A DNA stretch of 64,000 bases from Acidobacterium capsulatum ATCC 51196 (GTDB lineage: Bacteria; Acidobacteriota; Terriglobia; Terriglobales; Acidobacteriaceae). The notes beneath the pieces were generated by a model that worked only from the letters and a program-made list of their open reading frames with translations, had not been told where the DNA came from and ran no database searches. The position numbers and the translations under genes are program-made. This document shows, one piece after another, positions 1-7,594 of this stretch; position 1 is the stretch's first letter; each line of letters begins with the position of its first letter. The stretch is taken from NCBI RefSeq assembly GCF_000022565.1, contig NC_012483.1:1922001-1986000 (forward strand), read 5' to 3'.

Positions 1-12
1 GAACGCCGCCGC

Positions 13-288
13 ATGGAATCCGATTCCGCCTCCGCGCCGCAACTGGCGCAAACCGCAGCCGAGCTTCGCGAGGAACGCCGCAAGCTTCGCCGCCTGCAAC
101 TCATGATGGATATGGTGATGTCCGTGATCGGGCAAAGCCCTCATCTCTCCATCGACGAGGCCGCCGAGATGATCGCGCAGTCCGAGCGGGCCGCGTTGGC
201 GATGTTTCCTGACAAGGAGCTGGCCTTCCGCCTGCTCTACAAGCCGCGCCTGCAGCGGCTGATGCGCGAGCGTTACCGCATTCAGTAG
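13..288 (+). CDS. hypothetical helical protein, possibly 5'-truncated
   Basis: A 91-residue protein from the first ATG in the window. The frame stays open to base 1 and no ribosome binding site is visible in the 12 bases upstream, so the true start may lie outside. It is rich in Arg, Glu and Leu and predicted mostly helical, with no signal peptide or membrane segment. The C-terminal half, with KPRLQRLMRER near the end, is strongly basic. I do not recognise a family. It converges on the DUF3108 gene with only 9 bases between the stop codons. Confidence 0.5.
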   Translation: MESDSASAPQLAQTAAELREERRKLRRLQLMMDMVMSVIGQSPHLSIDEAAEMIAQSERAALAMFPDKELAFRLLYKPRLQRLMRERYRIQ

Positions 289-297
289 CAGACTGCG

Positions 298-1077
298 CTA
301 CTTGTCGGTCATGGCCGTCAGTTGAAAAGTGATTGTGCCCCAGAAGAGCCGCGCCCGCATCTGCACCGGAATATGCCGCGCGTCATCGGTGTACCAGATC
401 CAGATGTTGCCGCGATTTTTCACCACTCCGGCATCGGCCGTGGGCTGCACGCGCACCGTGGCAAAGCTGCCGAGCGGCGTCTTGATCTGCTCGTGGTCTT
501 CCACCTTCATCGTGACGGCAACCGTGCGCGTGGCGTCCGCCAGGGGAATGCCGAAGCTGTGCCCTACCTGAAGATCCTGCGACGAAGGATAAAAGATGGC
601 CGAGAGATCATCCGTCACGCACGAAGGAATCTTTGACACAATGCGCTTCTGATTGCCGGCGACCAGGTTCTTCTCCTGAAAAACTTCTTCGCCCTTGGCA
701 TAGTCAAACTGCTCGACGCTGTTGACCTTGCGGCGGCCTTCCTGCGTCTGCTTTGAAAAGTTGAGCGAGCATCCCGTCGCGCGGTCAAAGGTGGACTGAA
801 ATTTATCGATGACCTTGTAGATCAGATTGACGGCGCCGAGCGTCTCGCTTGTGACTGAGACGTGCTCAAAGCTCCCGTCCTGTTCCAGATGAAACACAGC
901 CGTGCCGGCCGGGAAGACGCGCCAGTCCACCGAGTAGGTAAGCGTCTGGTGCGCGGGAAAGCTGTAGCCGGCGCGGGGCGGCGCGAGTGCGGGCAGCGAC
1001 TGCGGCGACTGTGCGTGCAGGCTGCCCGTGAGCAACAGCAGGGTGGCCATGGCAGGCAAAAGAGTACGCCGAATCAA
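298..1077 (-). CDS. DUF3108 domain secreted/periplasmic protein
   Basis: About 259 residues when started at the TTG at 1077, which has GAGG seven bases upstream and opens a clean signal peptide (two arginines, then a Leu-rich stretch ending in LHAQ). A longer reading from 1194 would overlap the neighbouring methyltransferase gene and is less likely. The rest resembles the DUF3108 family: beta-rich, lacking membrane helices, with segments such as YSVDWRVFPAGTA. Family members are envelope proteins of unknown role. It is the last gene of the waaA-lpxK-waaC run, so an outer-membrane or LPS-related role is plausible but unproven. Confidence 0.75.
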   Translation of the reverse strand: MIRRTLLPAMATLLLLTGSLHAQSPQSLPALAPPRAGYSFPAHQTLTYSVDWRVFPAGTAVFHLEQDGSFEHVSVTSETLGAVNLIYKVIDKFQSTFDRATGCSLNFSKQTQEGRRKVNSVEQFDYAKGEEVFQEKNLVAGNQKRIVSKIPSCVTDDLSAIFYPSSQDLQVGHSFGIPLADATRTVAVTMKVEDHEQIKTPLGSFATVRVQPTADAGVVKNRGNIWIWYTDDARHIPVQMRARLFWGTITFQLTAMTDK

Positions 1078-1120
1078 TCTGTCCTCGATTCCTTCAGTGT
1101 TCGATCTCTTCAGTAGAAGA

Positions 1121-1699
1121 TCAGCGGTGGAAGTAGAGCCGCAGCAGCAATGCGCCATAGAGGGCTGCGGCACCCATAAACGCATTGTACTCACGATGCC
1201 GCCGGTAAAGGCCGGAAGAAAATCCCCCCTCCCCCTTTACCCGTGGGGTTCCGGGCGTGAGCCGCGGAAAAAGCCGCGGAACGCGCGCGCAATAAGCGTC
1301 AAAGCCGGCAAACTCGCCACGCAGAAAAGCCTCTTCCGAGCGAATCACAGGCAAATAAATTGCGAAGAAGAGAACCGCGATGCCCAGCAGAATCCACGCA
1401 TTGCGCGAGGCCACCGCAAAGCCCAGCGCCATCAGCAGCGAGCCCAGGTAAAGCGGATTGCGCGTGTAGGCGTAAGGGCCGGTGGTGGTGAGTTCGCGAT
1501 TTTTCTTCACATAGCCCGACGCATACGCGCGCAGCGCGAGGCCGGGCAGCACCAGCAGCAGGCTGTAGCCCAGCGAAGTCCACTCCGGACGCGCGAGCCA
1601 CAAAAAGACAGCGGCAAATACAAATCCAAGCGGCACGCGAATGCGCCGCGCAATGCGCGACCACGTGGGCTTCTGTTGCGGTGCGGCAGAGGGGCTCAA
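1121..1699 (-). CDS. isoprenylcysteine/phospholipid methyltransferase family membrane protein
   Basis: 192 residues with about four hydrophobic segments and the motif GPYAYTRNPLYLG near residue 90, the hallmark of the ICMT/PEMT-like integral membrane methyltransferases that bind S-adenosylmethionine. The bacterial substrate is usually unknown (phospholipid, isoprenoid or other lipid). The start is TTG, and it overlaps the waaC stop as TTGA, so translation is probably coupled. Its place between waaC and a DUF3108 gene suggests that it modifies an envelope lipid; this is inference. Confidence 0.8.
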   Translation of the reverse strand: MSPSAAPQQKPTWSRIARRIRVPLGFVFAAVFLWLARPEWTSLGYSLLLVLPGLALRAYASGYVKKNRELTTTGPYAYTRNPLYLGSLLMALGFAVASRNAWILLGIAVLFFAIYLPVIRSEEAFLRGEFAGFDAYCARVPRLFPRLTPGTPRVKGEGGFSSGLYRRHREYNAFMGAAALYGALLLRLYFHR

Positions 1700-2766
1700 G
1701 CGTTTCCTCGCAGTGCGGAAGTTTGCGGCGCGGCCAGCAGATCCAGCGCGGCAGCGGTGACGGCCTCAGGCGTGATGGTGAGCAATCCCGCCTCGGGCTC
1801 GGCGCGGCGTGTGTGATCGCGCTTGCTCTCAGGGTGGCGCAGCACGCGAAAATCATTGCCAAATGGACCGTTGCGCGCCGGGTCCGTCGGGCCAAAAATG
1901 CCCACCGTGGGTCGGCCCAGCGCACAGGCCAAATGCAGCGGGCCCGTGTCGCCCGCAATCACCAGCGCCGCGCGGCGAGTGATGGCCATCAGCTTTGACA
2001 GGCTCGGCGTCAGCGTGTGCACAACGCCGCCGCTCGACTGCACAATCTCTTCGGCCAGCGCCATTTCCATGGGGCCGCTGTTGATGCAGACATGAAAACC
2101 CTGCGCGGCGAGCGCTCGCGCCACCGCTCCGTAACGCGCGGCCGGCCAGCGCTTCGCGCCCCAGCCGGCACCGGGGCTCAGCAGCACAAAGGGCTGCGGC
2201 AGCGTGGCCGCAAAGGCTTCGCTTTCGGTATCCGTAGGCAGCAGCGGCAGCGTGAAATCCAGATGATCGCCCGCGATAGCATTGACCACTTCGATGGATT
2301 GCTCAATCACATGCACGCCGCGCGTCGGCACCTTCTCTTTGAAGAGCCACTTCGCGGCAGGCTCGCGCGGCACCGCCTCTCCAATCAACCGGGGCGTGCC
2401 AGCGCTACGGGCCAGCAGCGCCGAGCGCACGGCCCCCTGCAGGTCCACGGCCACATCGTAGTGCTGCGCGCGCAGCTCGCGGCGCACGGCCATCACCTCT
2501 TCGCGCGTGGAGCGGCGCATCCAAGCCTTGGCCCAGCGCTTCGCCGGAACCATATGCAGCGCGTCCACCAGCGGCATGCCAGCCGTGCCCGGCGTAGCGT
2601 GCGCGGCGCAAAATAGCTCGCTCCACTGCGGCTCGACGGCCCAGCCCAGAGTCCACTCCGGATGCGCCCGGCGCAGCGCCGTCACCGCGGGCAGCGAATG
2701 CAGAATGTCGCCCATGGCGCCCAGGCGCACAAGCAGCACGCGCAACGATTTGGAATTTTCAGGCAA
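1696..2766 (-). CDS. waaC: lipopolysaccharide heptosyltransferase I-like (GT9)
   Basis: 356 residues of the GT9 (GT-B fold) heptosyltransferase family. The N-terminus has VRLGAMGDILHSLP, as in WaaC. The second Rossmann half carries LSPGAGWGAKRWP and the donor-site motif GDTGPLHLA followed by GRPTVGIFGPTDP. WaaC adds the first heptose to Kdo of the LPS inner core at the cytoplasmic face of the inner membrane. The start is TTG with AAAGG just upstream. It lies 29 bases after lpxK and overlaps the next gene by 4 bases. The exact sugar donor could differ in this lineage. Confidence 0.88.
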   Translation of the reverse strand: MPENSKSLRVLLVRLGAMGDILHSLPAVTALRRAHPEWTLGWAVEPQWSELFCAAHATPGTAGMPLVDALHMVPAKRWAKAWMRRSTREEVMAVRRELRAQHYDVAVDLQGAVRSALLARSAGTPRLIGEAVPREPAAKWLFKEKVPTRGVHVIEQSIEVVNAIAGDHLDFTLPLLPTDTESEAFAATLPQPFVLLSPGAGWGAKRWPAARYGAVARALAAQGFHVCINSGPMEMALAEEIVQSSGGVVHTLTPSLSKLMAITRRAALVIAGDTGPLHLACALGRPTVGIFGPTDPARNGPFGNDFRVLRHPESKRDHTRRAEPEAGLLTITPEAVTAAALDLLAAPQTSALRGNA

Positions 2767-2795
2767 GCCTTTATTTTCTCATGCCAGTCGCAATC

Positions 2796-3860
2796 TCACT
2801 GACGGCAAACCGCAGCGAGAAGTTGCGCGCGCACAGCGGATTCCTCAAGAAATTGCACCGTGAGCGGGGCGGTCAAAACCGGCGCGGCGCGGCTCAACCG
2901 CGCACGCTGCGCGGCCGTGAGCCGGATGGCATCTTTCTCCGTGGTGACAAAGGCCTGCACCTGGTGCTTGCGCGCAAGCGCAAGCAGGTAGTCAAGATCG
3001 GCGGCAGTAAAGGCGCGGTGATCGCGAAACGCCGCCTGCGCCACAAGGTTCGCACCCTGCGCCGTGAGCGCGGCAAAAAACTCCCGCGGCCGTGCAATGC
3101 CGCAAAAGGCCAGCACCGGCGTTTGCGCCGGCAACCCCGCGGGCATCTGCAGCGAACGGCGCACAAGCCACCGTGGCTGTTGCAAATCCAAGGCGTCGAG
3201 GCGCGCGGCCAGATCCGAGTCCAGATCCGAGTCCTCTTCGCGCAGCACCAGCACATCGGCGCGGCGCAGCGCGCGCAGCGGCTCGCGCAGGCGGCCTGCA
3301 GGCAGCAGCCACTCGTGAAAGTCACTGGCATGCAGCACCACGATGTCGAGATCCCGCGCAAGCTGCCGATGCTGAAAGCCATCGTCCAGAATGTGTACGG
3401 CACGGGCGCTTCCCGGCTCCTCGTGTGCGAACGCGGCCTCGCGTTCGGCGAGTTGTCCCGCCTCATACCGCGAAGCCCCCACATACACCGGCGCATGCGT
3501 CGTGGCGGCGATGAGCACCGGCTCATCCCCATATTGCGCGGCCAAGTGGTCTTCAGCGTTGCCCGCCGCATCGGCGGACGGCACGCGCGCCACGCCTTGA
3601 GAGCGGCGGCCATAGCCACGCGAGAGCACGTCGGCGTGCATTCCCTCTTCACGCAGCAGCTCGACCAGGCGCATCACCACGGGAGTCTTGCCCGCGCCGC
3701 CCACCGAGAGATTGCCCACGCTGATCACCGGCCACGCAAGGCGTTGCACGGTTGCGGAATCTTTCTGCCCGTTTTTGTAACCATCGTAGCGACGATTTTT
3801 GAGCGCCAGCCCCAGCGCATAGAGCGGCGTCAAAGGCGCGAGCAGCCGCTGCGGATTCAT
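2796..3860 (-). CDS. lpxK: tetraacyldisaccharide 4'-kinase LpxK
   Basis: 354 residues. A hydrophobic N-terminus precedes the P-loop GNLSVGGAGKTP (residues 49-60), characteristic of LpxK, and then LSRGYGRR. The HILDDGFQH motif with paired acidic residues and a typical C-terminal domain follow. LpxK phosphorylates the 4' position of the lipid A disaccharide at the inner membrane. The start codon overlaps the waaA stop as ATGA, so the two are translationally coupled. Length is normal for the family. Confidence 0.93.
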   Translation of the reverse strand: MNPQRLLAPLTPLYALGLALKNRRYDGYKNGQKDSATVQRLAWPVISVGNLSVGGAGKTPVVMRLVELLREEGMHADVLSRGYGRRSQGVARVPSADAAGNAEDHLAAQYGDEPVLIAATTHAPVYVGASRYEAGQLAEREAAFAHEEPGSARAVHILDDGFQHRQLARDLDIVVLHASDFHEWLLPAGRLREPLRALRRADVLVLREEDSDLDSDLAARLDALDLQQPRWLVRRSLQMPAGLPAQTPVLAFCGIARPREFFAALTAQGANLVAQAAFRDHRAFTAADLDYLLALARKHQVQAFVTTEKDAIRLTAAQRARLSRAAPVLTAPLTVQFLEESAVRAQLLAAVCRQ

Positions 3861-5191
3861 CGCGCACCCTCCCGCTCTTTTTCGAGCACGGCGAGCAGCG
3901 TTTTCACCGCACGTTCCGTGGCTCCGGCTTCGCGCTCGCAGACCATCCTTGCCCGCTCGCCCATCGCGCGCGCCTGCTCCGGATGCGCCAGAAGCCCGGC
4001 AAACGTGCTGCCCAGCGCAGACGGGCTGGTCAATCGCAGCGCATTCTCTGACTCAAGCGCCGCGACCACGCCGCGAAAGTTCGCATAGTGCTCGCCCATC
4101 ACCACCGGCACGGCAAACTGCGCGGGCTCCAATGGATTATGCCCGCCGAGCGGCAACAGGCTGCCGCCCACAAAGGCCACCGTGGCGAGCGCATACAGGC
4201 TCGCGAGCTCGCCGATGCTGTCGAGCAGCAGCACCGAGCCGGGCACAAGTGGCACAGGCTGCGCGGCCCACGCGCTGCGGCGATGCCACGCTCTGCCGCT
4301 GTGATCAAGCATCTGCGCCACCGCCTCAAAGCGCTCGGGATGGCGCGGCGCGAGAATCGTGACCACATCGGACGGCAGCGCGGCCAGCAGCAAACGCTCT
4401 TCGCTCTCGCTTCCCTGTCCGCAGGTCGATCCGCAGACCAGCACCGGAACCTGCGGCGGCAGGTGCTGCCGCACCAGCTCCACCGCCGTCGCGGGCGTGC
4501 GTGCCGCTGAGTCTCCCGCGACAGGTGCTCGTTGCTGGGGTGATATGTCGTACTTCAAATTGCCCGCCGCCTGCGCATTCGCCGCGCCCAGCGCGCGCAG
4601 GCGCTCGGCATCGAGTTCGCTCTGCGCCAGCACGGCGGCAAAGTGCGCCAGCAGATGCCGCCACAAAAAGCGCAGCCGATGATAGCGCGGCCACGACCGA
4701 TCCGAGATGCGCGCATTCACCACGCAGACCGGAATTTCGCTGCGGCGGCACTCCGTGAGCAGGCGCGGCCAGAACTCCGTCTCCAGCAGCACCACCATCC
4801 GCGGCCGCAGTACGCGCAGATACGCACGCACCGCAAAGGCAAAGTCGAGCGGAAAATAGAAGACTGTCTCGGCCCCCAATGCGGAGCCAAAACGCTCGCG
4901 CGCCAGCCGCTGGCCCGTGCGCGTGGTGGTCGAGACCACCACCGTGCAGCCGCTCCGTTCGCGCAGGGTGAGAATGAGGCGGCTCGCGGCCAGCACTTCA
5001 CCCACGGAGACGGCATGCACCCAGATCACGCGCTTGCCCGCCACAGCCTCGCGCAGCGCGCGCGGCACCAAGCCGAGCCGCTGCCACAGCCCCTCGCGAT
5101 ACTTGCCCGCCGTGGCCATGCGCACCAGCCAGAAGGGCGCGCCCACCACGAGCACGAGCAGCAACGCGAGACTGTAAAGGGCAAGCAGCAA
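3857..5191 (-). CDS. waaA: 3-deoxy-D-manno-octulosonic acid transferase
   Basis: 444 residues of the GT30 family. An N-terminal membrane anchor (about residues 2-20) is followed by HAVSVGEV, with the probable catalytic Glu at 65, and the nucleotide-sugar half contains LGGHNPLEPAQF. WaaA (KdtA) transfers Kdo from CMP-Kdo to lipid IVA. It is the first gene of the envelope operon and starts at a TTG with weak GAGA upstream. The short region to the divergent gene at 5242 must hold both promoters. I cannot tell from sequence whether it adds one or more Kdo residues. Confidence 0.92.
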   Translation of the reverse strand: MLLALYSLALLLVLVVGAPFWLVRMATAGKYREGLWQRLGLVPRALREAVAGKRVIWVHAVSVGEVLAASRLILTLRERSGCTVVVSTTTRTGQRLARERFGSALGAETVFYFPLDFAFAVRAYLRVLRPRMVVLLETEFWPRLLTECRRSEIPVCVVNARISDRSWPRYHRLRFLWRHLLAHFAAVLAQSELDAERLRALGAANAQAAGNLKYDISPQQRAPVAGDSAARTPATAVELVRQHLPPQVPVLVCGSTCGQGSESEERLLLAALPSDVVTILAPRHPERFEAVAQMLDHSGRAWHRRSAWAAQPVPLVPGSVLLLDSIGELASLYALATVAFVGGSLLPLGGHNPLEPAQFAVPVVMGEHYANFRGVVAALESENALRLTSPSALGSTFAGLLAHPEQARAMGERARMVCEREAGATERAVKTLLAVLEKEREGAR

Positions 5192-5241
5192 TCGATCTCT
5201 TTACGGAGGCTTCCGCTTGCGATGATAATTTGCCCAGGCTT

Positions 5242-5859
5242 ATGCACGCTCGTTTCTTTGCCATGGCCGCGCTCTTTGGGGCACTGCTCACCGCGCCCTT
5301 CGCACAGGCCGCGCGCCATTTGCCGCAGGCGCGCGCCGCAGAGAGCTATGCCCACGCGGTCACAGAGGCGCGCGTCTCCATCGCCGCCGTGCCCTTCCCC
5401 CGTGCCGCGCAGCAGCGGGTCTTCGCCATTCCTTACGGGCGCTTCGGCTTTGTGCCCATCCGCCTCGTCATCACCAATCACAATGACCGGCCCATCTCGA
5501 TTGCCGAGGTGCGCGTCTATTTCATGAGCGCAAACGGCGACCGCATCGACGCGGCCACTCCCGACGATGTGGAGCGCGCCATTCCGCTGCGCGACAAGCG
5601 CGGCCGACAGATTCCGCTGGGGCCGTTTGAAGTAAACACGCACGCCAGGGACTCCGATGCGAAGGTGGAACAGGACTTTCGCCGCTACGCATACAACGCA
5701 CTCGCCGTGCCCGCGCATGCCACCGTGGCGGGATTTCTCTGGTTTGATGTGGAGGGTCTCGGCACCAATCCGCTCACCGGGGCGCGGCTCTCCGTGCGCC
5801 AGGTGCAAGGGCCGGACGGGCAGGAATTGTTCTCGTTTGAAGTGCCGTTGGAAAAGTGA
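5242..5859 (+). CDS. secreted hypothetical protein
   Basis: About 205 residues from the ATG at 5242, which has AGG five bases upstream; a TTG at 5230 is an alternative. An N-terminal signal peptide ends near FAQAARH. The mature part is mostly beta strand, with VPIRLVITNHNDRPISI and a later GFLWFDVEG, suggesting an immunoglobulin-like or other beta-sandwich periplasmic protein. I do not recognise the family. It is transcribed divergently from the LPS operon. Confidence 0.75.
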   Translation: MHARFFAMAALFGALLTAPFAQAARHLPQARAAESYAHAVTEARVSIAAVPFPRAAQQRVFAIPYGRFGFVPIRLVITNHNDRPISIAEVRVYFMSANGDRIDAATPDDVERAIPLRDKRGRQIPLGPFEVNTHARDSDAKVEQDFRRYAYNALAVPAHATVAGFLWFDVEGLGTNPLTGARLSVRQVQGPDGQELFSFEVPLEK

Positions 5860-5887
5860 CGGGGATATCGGAGAGAGTCAGGGATTC

Positions 5888-5948
5888 TGTCCCACGTCGC
5901 AGAGGGACAACCCCACTCAAGCCAACGGCGGGCTTGAATGGGGCACCC
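5888..5948. repeat. REP-like hairpin ending in GGGGCACCC
   Basis: Two stem-loops in series. TGTCCC and GGGACA pair at 5888-5909. CCCCACTCAAGCC (5911-5923) pairs with GGCTTGAATGGGG (5931-5943) with one mismatch, followed directly by CACCC. The same stem-plus-CACCC design recurs at 12308 and twice at 57360-57434. It lies just after the secreted-protein gene. Confidence 0.7.
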
Positions 5949-5976
5949 ACCCCGCAGGATGAAACCCGAAGACGGA

Positions 5977-6033
5977 CCACTGGCCACTGGATACTGGCCA
6001 CTGGGGACTGACCACCGGAGACTGGGGGGCTGG
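5977..6033. repeat. heptamer repeat array, degenerate NNACTGR
   Basis: About eight tandem 7-bp units such as CCACTGG, ATACTGG, GGACTGA and AGACTGG. It is the same family, in reverse-complement orientation, as the CAGTNNN arrays at 7266 and 16357. It is non-coding and lies downstream of the cysteine desulfurase gene. Confidence 0.75.
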
Positions 6034-6074
6034 CTTGCATTCTCCCCCGTCAGCGAAGACCGGAGGACTACGAA

Positions 6075-7235
6075 TCAGCCCAGCGTGCCCGCGTTCGCCG
6101 GGGACAGCTCGCGCAGACGCGCCACGCATGCAGGAATCACTTCGAGCGCGGCGTCGATGTCTTCCGCAGTGTTGAGCTTGCTGAGGCTGCAACGAATGGT
6201 GGCGCGCGCCCGGGGGCCCGGCACGCCCATCGCGAGCAGCACATGCGACGGATCGGTCGCGCCCGACATGCAGGCCGAGCCGCCCGAGACGGCGAGCCCG
6301 CGCAGGTCGAGCGAGATCACCAGCGCCTCACCCTCCAGTTGATCAAAGTAGAGGCTGGTGGTGTTGGCCGTGCGCGGCACGCCCGTGCTGTGCGCGCCCG
6401 CGCCTTCCACGGCGGCGAGCACGCCCTGTTCCAGGCGGTCGCGCAGCGCGGCCATCTTCTCAATCGCGCCGGAGGCGAGGCCCGCCATCGCAAGTTCTGC
6501 CGCTTTGCCAAAGCCCACAATGCCCGGCACGTTTTCGGTGCCGGCGCGGCGCTGGCGCTCGTGCGAGCCGCCAAAGAGCATCGGCTCCAGTTGCAGTCCC
6601 CGCCGAATATAGAGCAGCCCTGTGCCCTGCGGCGCGTGCATCTTGTGGCCGGAGATGCTGAGCAGATCGACGTTCAGTTCCTTCACATCAATCGGCAGTT
6701 TGCCCGCGGCCTGCACCGCGTCCGTGTGCAGCAGAATGCCGGCCTCGCGCGTGAGCCGGCCGATTTCAGCAATCGGTTGAATCGCGCCGGTCTCGTTGTT
6801 CGCATACATGATGCTCACCAGCCGCGTATTGGGCCGGAAGGCGCGGCGCACCTCGTCCGGATCGACCACGCCCTCGGCCGAGACCGGCAGAAAGGTGACC
6901 TCCATGCCGCGGTCGCGCAGCTTCTCGGCCGTGTGCAGCACGGCGTGATGCTCAATGGTCGTGGTGATGAGGTGGTCGCCCGGCTTCAGGGCACCAAAAA
7001 GGGCGGCATTGTCGCTTTCCGTGCCGCCCGAGGTAAAGACAATTTCGCCGGGACGACAACCCACCAGTTGGGCAGCAAATTCGCGAGCCTGCTCCACAGC
7101 GGCGCGGGCGCGCTGGCCCGGCTGGTGAATCGAGGAGGCGTTGCCAAAGCTCTCAAGAAACCACGGACGCATCGCCTCCAGCACCTCGGGCAACACGGGT
7201 GTGGTGGCATTGGCGTCGAGATAAATGCGGCGCAT
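6075..7235 (-). CDS. iscS: cysteine desulfurase (NifS/IscS family)
   Basis: 386 residues of the class V aminotransferase fold. The PLP lysine is K198 in SISGHKMH, the cofactor histidine lies in EHHAVL near residue 96, and the sulfur-carrying cysteine is C322 in SGGSACMSG. The enzyme converts cysteine to alanine and passes persulfide sulfur to Fe-S cluster or tRNA thiolation pathways. No iscU, iscR or other cluster gene is adjacent, so it could serve MnmA, encoded at 43.4 kb. The symbol could equally be nifS. Repeat arrays flank the gene on both sides. Confidence 0.93.
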   Translation of the reverse strand: MRRIYLDANATTPVLPEVLEAMRPWFLESFGNASSIHQPGQRARAAVEQAREFAAQLVGCRPGEIVFTSGGTESDNAALFGALKPGDHLITTTIEHHAVLHTAEKLRDRGMEVTFLPVSAEGVVDPDEVRRAFRPNTRLVSIMYANNETGAIQPIAEIGRLTREAGILLHTDAVQAAGKLPIDVKELNVDLLSISGHKMHAPQGTGLLYIRRGLQLEPMLFGGSHERQRRAGTENVPGIVGFGKAAELAMAGLASGAIEKMAALRDRLEQGVLAAVEGAGAHSTGVPRTANTTSLYFDQLEGEALVISLDLRGLAVSGGSACMSGATDPSHVLLAMGVPGPRARATIRCSLSKLNTAEDIDAALEVIPACVARLRELSPANAGTLG

Positions 7236-7265
7236 GAGTTGATTGTAGTAGAACGGCGGGGATCT

Positions 7266-7562
7266 CAGTCCCCAGTTGTCAATCCTCAGTGATCAGTCCC
7301 CAGTCCTCAGTTATCAGTTGTCAGTGGTCAATGCCTGGCGGCGGGAGGCGAAGTTGTCCCGCGAATGCCGTTGACAGCTTTCTCCCATGGTGCCGTAGGG
7401 TGTGGGAGAAACCTGACGCAGCGGTGGCGACCGGAAGATCGCCGGGATTCTTCGCCGCGTTGCGGCTCAGAATGACGCTGTACGAGAACTGAAAACTTAC
7501 AACTGAGGACTGTGGACTGAATACTGTGGACTGATAACTGTGGACTGACAACTGGGGACTGG
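7266..7562. repeat. inverted pair of heptamer arrays with a shared core
   Basis: Ten CAGTNNN units occupy 7266-7335, and eleven units of the opposite orientation (RNACTGN) occupy 7486-7562. Between them lies a 150-bp core with GGTGTGGGAGAAAC and a GGGATTCTTCG...CTCAGAATGACGC segment that also occurs, diverged, at 29.36-29.48 kb. The two arrays could pair into a long imperfect hairpin. This accounts for most of the 359-bp gap between the cysteine desulfurase and rseP genes; no gene is seen in it. Confidence 0.85.
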
Positions 7563-7594
7563 TTCCGCTCAAATCCGCAAAGCTCTGAAGACCG

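Noticed and set aside
2781-4088. A 435-codon plus-strand frame across lpxK and waaA
   Set aside because: Arg-rich shadow frame overlapping two well-identified genes.
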